A stretch of 7,878 nucleotides of DNA from Acidobacteriota bacterium (GTDB taxonomy: Bacteria; Acidobacteriota; Terriglobia; Bryobacterales; Bryobacteraceae). The translations under genes were made by a program, and so were the position numbers. Shown in pieces: positions 5,754-7,878 of this stretch (within the stretch, counting starts at the first letter, position 1; every line of letters begins with the position of its first letter). The stretch is from assembly GCA_026394095.1 (NCBI GenBank), contig JAPKYY010000862.1:1-7878 (forward strand). Direction: 5' to 3'. Under the pieces are notes generated by a model, which was given only the letters and a program-made list of their open reading frames with translations, was not told the origin of the DNA and did not search any database.

Positions 5754-7878
5754 GTGAAACAGCACCAAATCCTTGTCCCCCTCGATGCATTTCCGGATGC
5801 TGGCCTACTACTTTCGAAGAGTCCCGATGGATTCCTGGTTTCAGCATTCAATGCTGCAGCCCAGACCATCTTTCCCAACCTGAGCCTGAATGCCCTGTTG
5901 CAGCCCCAAATTGCCGCAGAATCATGGCCAGCGTGGAAAGCAGCGATTGAATTTGAAGAAAATCAGAGGATCGAAGTTCGTCAAAACGAACTAAAGCTGT
6001 TTCTGAATATTACCTGCTGTGATATTGATTCACAAAGACTTGTACTGATAACGAATGAAAGTTCCGAGATTGAGCAGGAGAGGCTGAATGCTCTTGCAAC
6101 GCAGGTTCAAATCAGCCAGGCAGAAGGCCACTCAGCCAGAGATTGCTTTGAATACCTGCGAACAAATTTGGCTGCAATCACACAGAGCAGCTCAGCTTAT
6201 GTTGGAGAAATTTGTTTTGACTGTAATCGAAAAGCAACTTGTCGATCTCTGACTCCAGAAATCAACCTGGACAACAACGACTCTATAAATTGGCAAACCT
6301 TAATCGAAGCCCATCTGGAGGCAGGCGATAAATCTGCCACCAAAGCAAGCCGTAGAAACTTTATGCTACTCCCCATTCACCTCAAGGGTGAGGTAGCAGC
6401 AATTATTGGACTGGCAGATCGGCCGGGTGGATACACCCCAGCCATGGTGGAGTGGCTATCACCAATTACTGCACTCACAGCCAATCTGCTCTCGACGCGA
6501 AAGCTTGAGCAAGCAGAGCGAGAGCTGGACGCCTATTTCACTCACTCCAGGGTTATTCACATCGTGATGAACAGCGCCGGCCGATTTGTGAGGGTAAACC
6601 CGGCATTCTCTAAACTCCTAGGTTTGAGTGAGCGGAGGGCGTGCTCACGGCATTTTTGCGAGTTCATTCATCCAGACGATATTGAGAAAAGTAAACAGGA
6701 GTACCTTGCCGTCCTGAGCGGAAAACACTGTGAGGGTTTTGAGAATCGCTATCGTGCGGCAGACGGCTCCTTCCATTGGATTCAGTGGCGTGTGCCTCCG
6801 CCTCTTGCCGGCAGCGACCTGCTCTTTGCTACGGGCATCGACATCACAGAGAACAGGAAGCTGCAGCAGGAAATGCATCTTCTGGCTACGCTCGCCAGAA
6901 GAACCAACAATGCCGTTGTCGTCACCAATGCTCAAGGCGAGATCGAGTGGGTCAATGAAGGCTTCACTCTCCTGACCGGCTATGGACATGCGGAAGTTCT
7001 CGGCCGAAAGCCAGGATCCTTCCTCCAGGGTCCGGAAACAGACCAGAGCACGATCGCGTTAATGAGGGAGCGGCTTCTGGCTGGAGAGGGCTTTCAAGTC
7101 GAAGTTCTGAACTACGCTAAGGACGGCAGAAAATACTGGCTCGAAGTGGAGGTTCAGCCGATTTTCGATTCCAAGGGAAAGTTAACTCATTTCATGGCAA
7201 TCGAGCTGGATATCACGGCCCGAAAACTGAGCGACCAGAAACTGCAAGACAGCGAACGCCTTCTGCAGGACGCCTCCGCCATGACCAAAGTGGGAGGCTG
7301 GGAAATAGACCTCAAGCGTGGTCTCCCCATCTGGAGCGAGGAAGTTTACCGAATTCACGAAGTGCCGCTTGATTATCAACCAACACTCGAAGAAGCAATC
7401 GCGTTTTATCCACCGGGTGCACGAGAGGCGATTTCCAATCTGGTGACACGGTCGATCGAAACCGGTACAGCTTGGGATGTCGAGATGCCGCTGATCACCT
7501 CGAAAGGACGTGAAATTTGGGTTCGGTCGGTTGGCCGCCCCGAGTTTAGAGACGGGAAGTGCACACGCCTGGTTGGATCGTTTCAGGACATCTCTGAAAG
7601 AAGAAAACGCGAGGATCAACTTCGTCGCAGCGAAGCGCGTAACCGTGCTCTGATTGCTGCACTGCCAGATTACTTGCTGCAGGTAAATGAAGACTTCGAA
7701 ATCATTGCTTTCCACGATGCCGAAGGCGGCAGTCCACACTTCCCGCTGCGGGATTCTGTCGGGCTCAACCTCAAAGATGTACTCACGCCAGAACTCTGGC
7801 AACGCGTTGCTGAGGCCTGCGAAGCGATTGGCGTAGAAGGCTCAAGCGAGGTCGTACACTATGAGCACTTCCTCGACC
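5754..7878 (+). CDS. Multi-PAS/GAF sensor protein, 3' end outside the window
   Basis: An uninterrupted frame of 708 codons runs to the right edge. There is no signal peptide or membrane segment, so it is a cytoplasmic sensor. Order of domains: a PAS-like N-terminal region (about residues 13-110), a GAF domain (about 125-250, ending IIGLADRPGGYTPAMVEWL), then PAS domains at about 255-370, 378-490 and 505-615, and a fourth from 626 cut by the edge. PAS marks include VNPAFSKLLG (281-290), FIHPDD (304-309), and the domain-closing GIDITENRK, ELDITARK and FQDISERRK. Several PAS domains in series usually feed a histidine kinase or a GGDEF/EAL output, but that part is not visible. An in-frame TAG lies at 5745, so GTG at 5754 is the earliest usual start; it has no clear ribosome binding site. 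It lies 78 bases downstream of the sigma module on the same strand. Confidence 0.85.
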   Translation, partial: MKQHQILVPLDAFPDAGLLLSKSPDGFLVSAFNAAAQTIFPNLSLNALLQPQIAAESWPAWKAAIEFEENQRIEVRQNELKLFLNITCCDIDSQRLVLITNESSEIEQERLNALATQVQISQAEGHSARDCFEYLRTNLAAITQSSSAYVGEICFDCNRKATCRSLTPEINLDNNDSINWQTLIEAHLEAGDKSATKASRRNFMLLPIHLKGEVAAIIGLADRPGGYTPAMVEWLSPITALTANLLSTRKLEQAERELDAYFTHSRVIHIVMNSAGRFVRVNPAFSKLLGLSERRACSRHFCEFIHPDDIEKSKQEYLAVLSGKHCEGFENRYRAADGSFHWIQWRVPPPLAGSDLLFATGIDITENRKLQQEMHLLATLARRTNNAVVVTNAQGEIEWVNEGFTLLTGYGHAEVLGRKPGSFLQGPETDQSTIALMRERLLAGEGFQVEVLNYAKDGRKYWLEVEVQPIFDSKGKLTHFMAIELDITARKLSDQKLQDSERLLQDASAMTKVGGWEIDLKRGLPIWSEEVYRIHEVPLDYQPTLEEAIAFYPPGAREAISNLVTRSIETGTAWDVEMPLITSKGREIWVRSVGRPEFRDGKCTRLVGSFQDISERRKREDQLRRSEARNRALIAALPDYLLQVNEDFEIIAFHDAEGGSPHFPLRDSVGLNLKDVLTPELWQRVAEACEAIGVEGSSEVVHYEHFLD

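Noticed and set aside
7182..7802. Minus-strand open frame of 206 codons opposite the sensor gene
   Set aside because: The plus strand here encodes well-marked PAS domains; the antisense product shows no family features.

Overview
The window looks like a chromosomal segment of a moderately GC-rich, heterotrophic Gram-negative-type bacterium. The most likely placement is Acidobacteriota, possibly the Bryobacterales/Solibacter side. This rests on gene content: an exported creatininase-family hydrolase beside a sulfatase, an ECF sigma / zinc-finger anti-sigma pair with a periplasmic helical partner, a large multi-PAS sensor, and an ATP synthase cluster with paired b and b' subunits. It is an inference; there is no rRNA or other taxonomic marker here. 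Seven genes are complete and two run off the edges. I see no tRNA, rRNA, CRISPR array, insertion sequence or phage gene.

Minus strand, 1-1719: the start of an F1Fo ATP synthase cluster, read as b' (1719-1270), b (1267-713), delta (709-164) and alpha (141 to the left edge). The genes are packed with 2-22 bases between them. The usual upstream genes for the a and c subunits are absent. A creatininase-family gene sits there instead, and the 118-base gap in front of b' contains a good sigma70-type promoter match, so the cluster probably starts its own transcript at b'.

Positions 1838-4040: an exported creatininase-family metal hydrolase on the minus strand and a type I sulfatase on the plus strand. 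They are divergent, with only 19 bases between their start codons. The hydrolase has a signal peptide; the sulfatase does not.

Plus strand, 4083-5675: an ECF sigma factor, a membrane-anchored zf-HC2 anti-sigma factor, and a small exported protein whose start overlaps the anti-sigma stop (ATGA). The third protein is built from six tandem units of exactly 18 residues. Together they look like an envelope-signal module: the anti-sigma holds the sigma at the membrane and the helical periplasmic protein is a candidate sensor or modulator. This is the part of the window most worth following up.

Plus strand, 5754 to the right edge: the first 708 codons of a large cytoplasmic sensor protein (PAS-like, GAF, then four PAS domains, the last one cut). 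Its output domain lies beyond the window, so whether it is a histidine kinase or a cyclic-di-GMP enzyme cannot be read here. It starts with GTG, has no clear ribosome binding site, and its first third is visibly more AT-rich than the rest.
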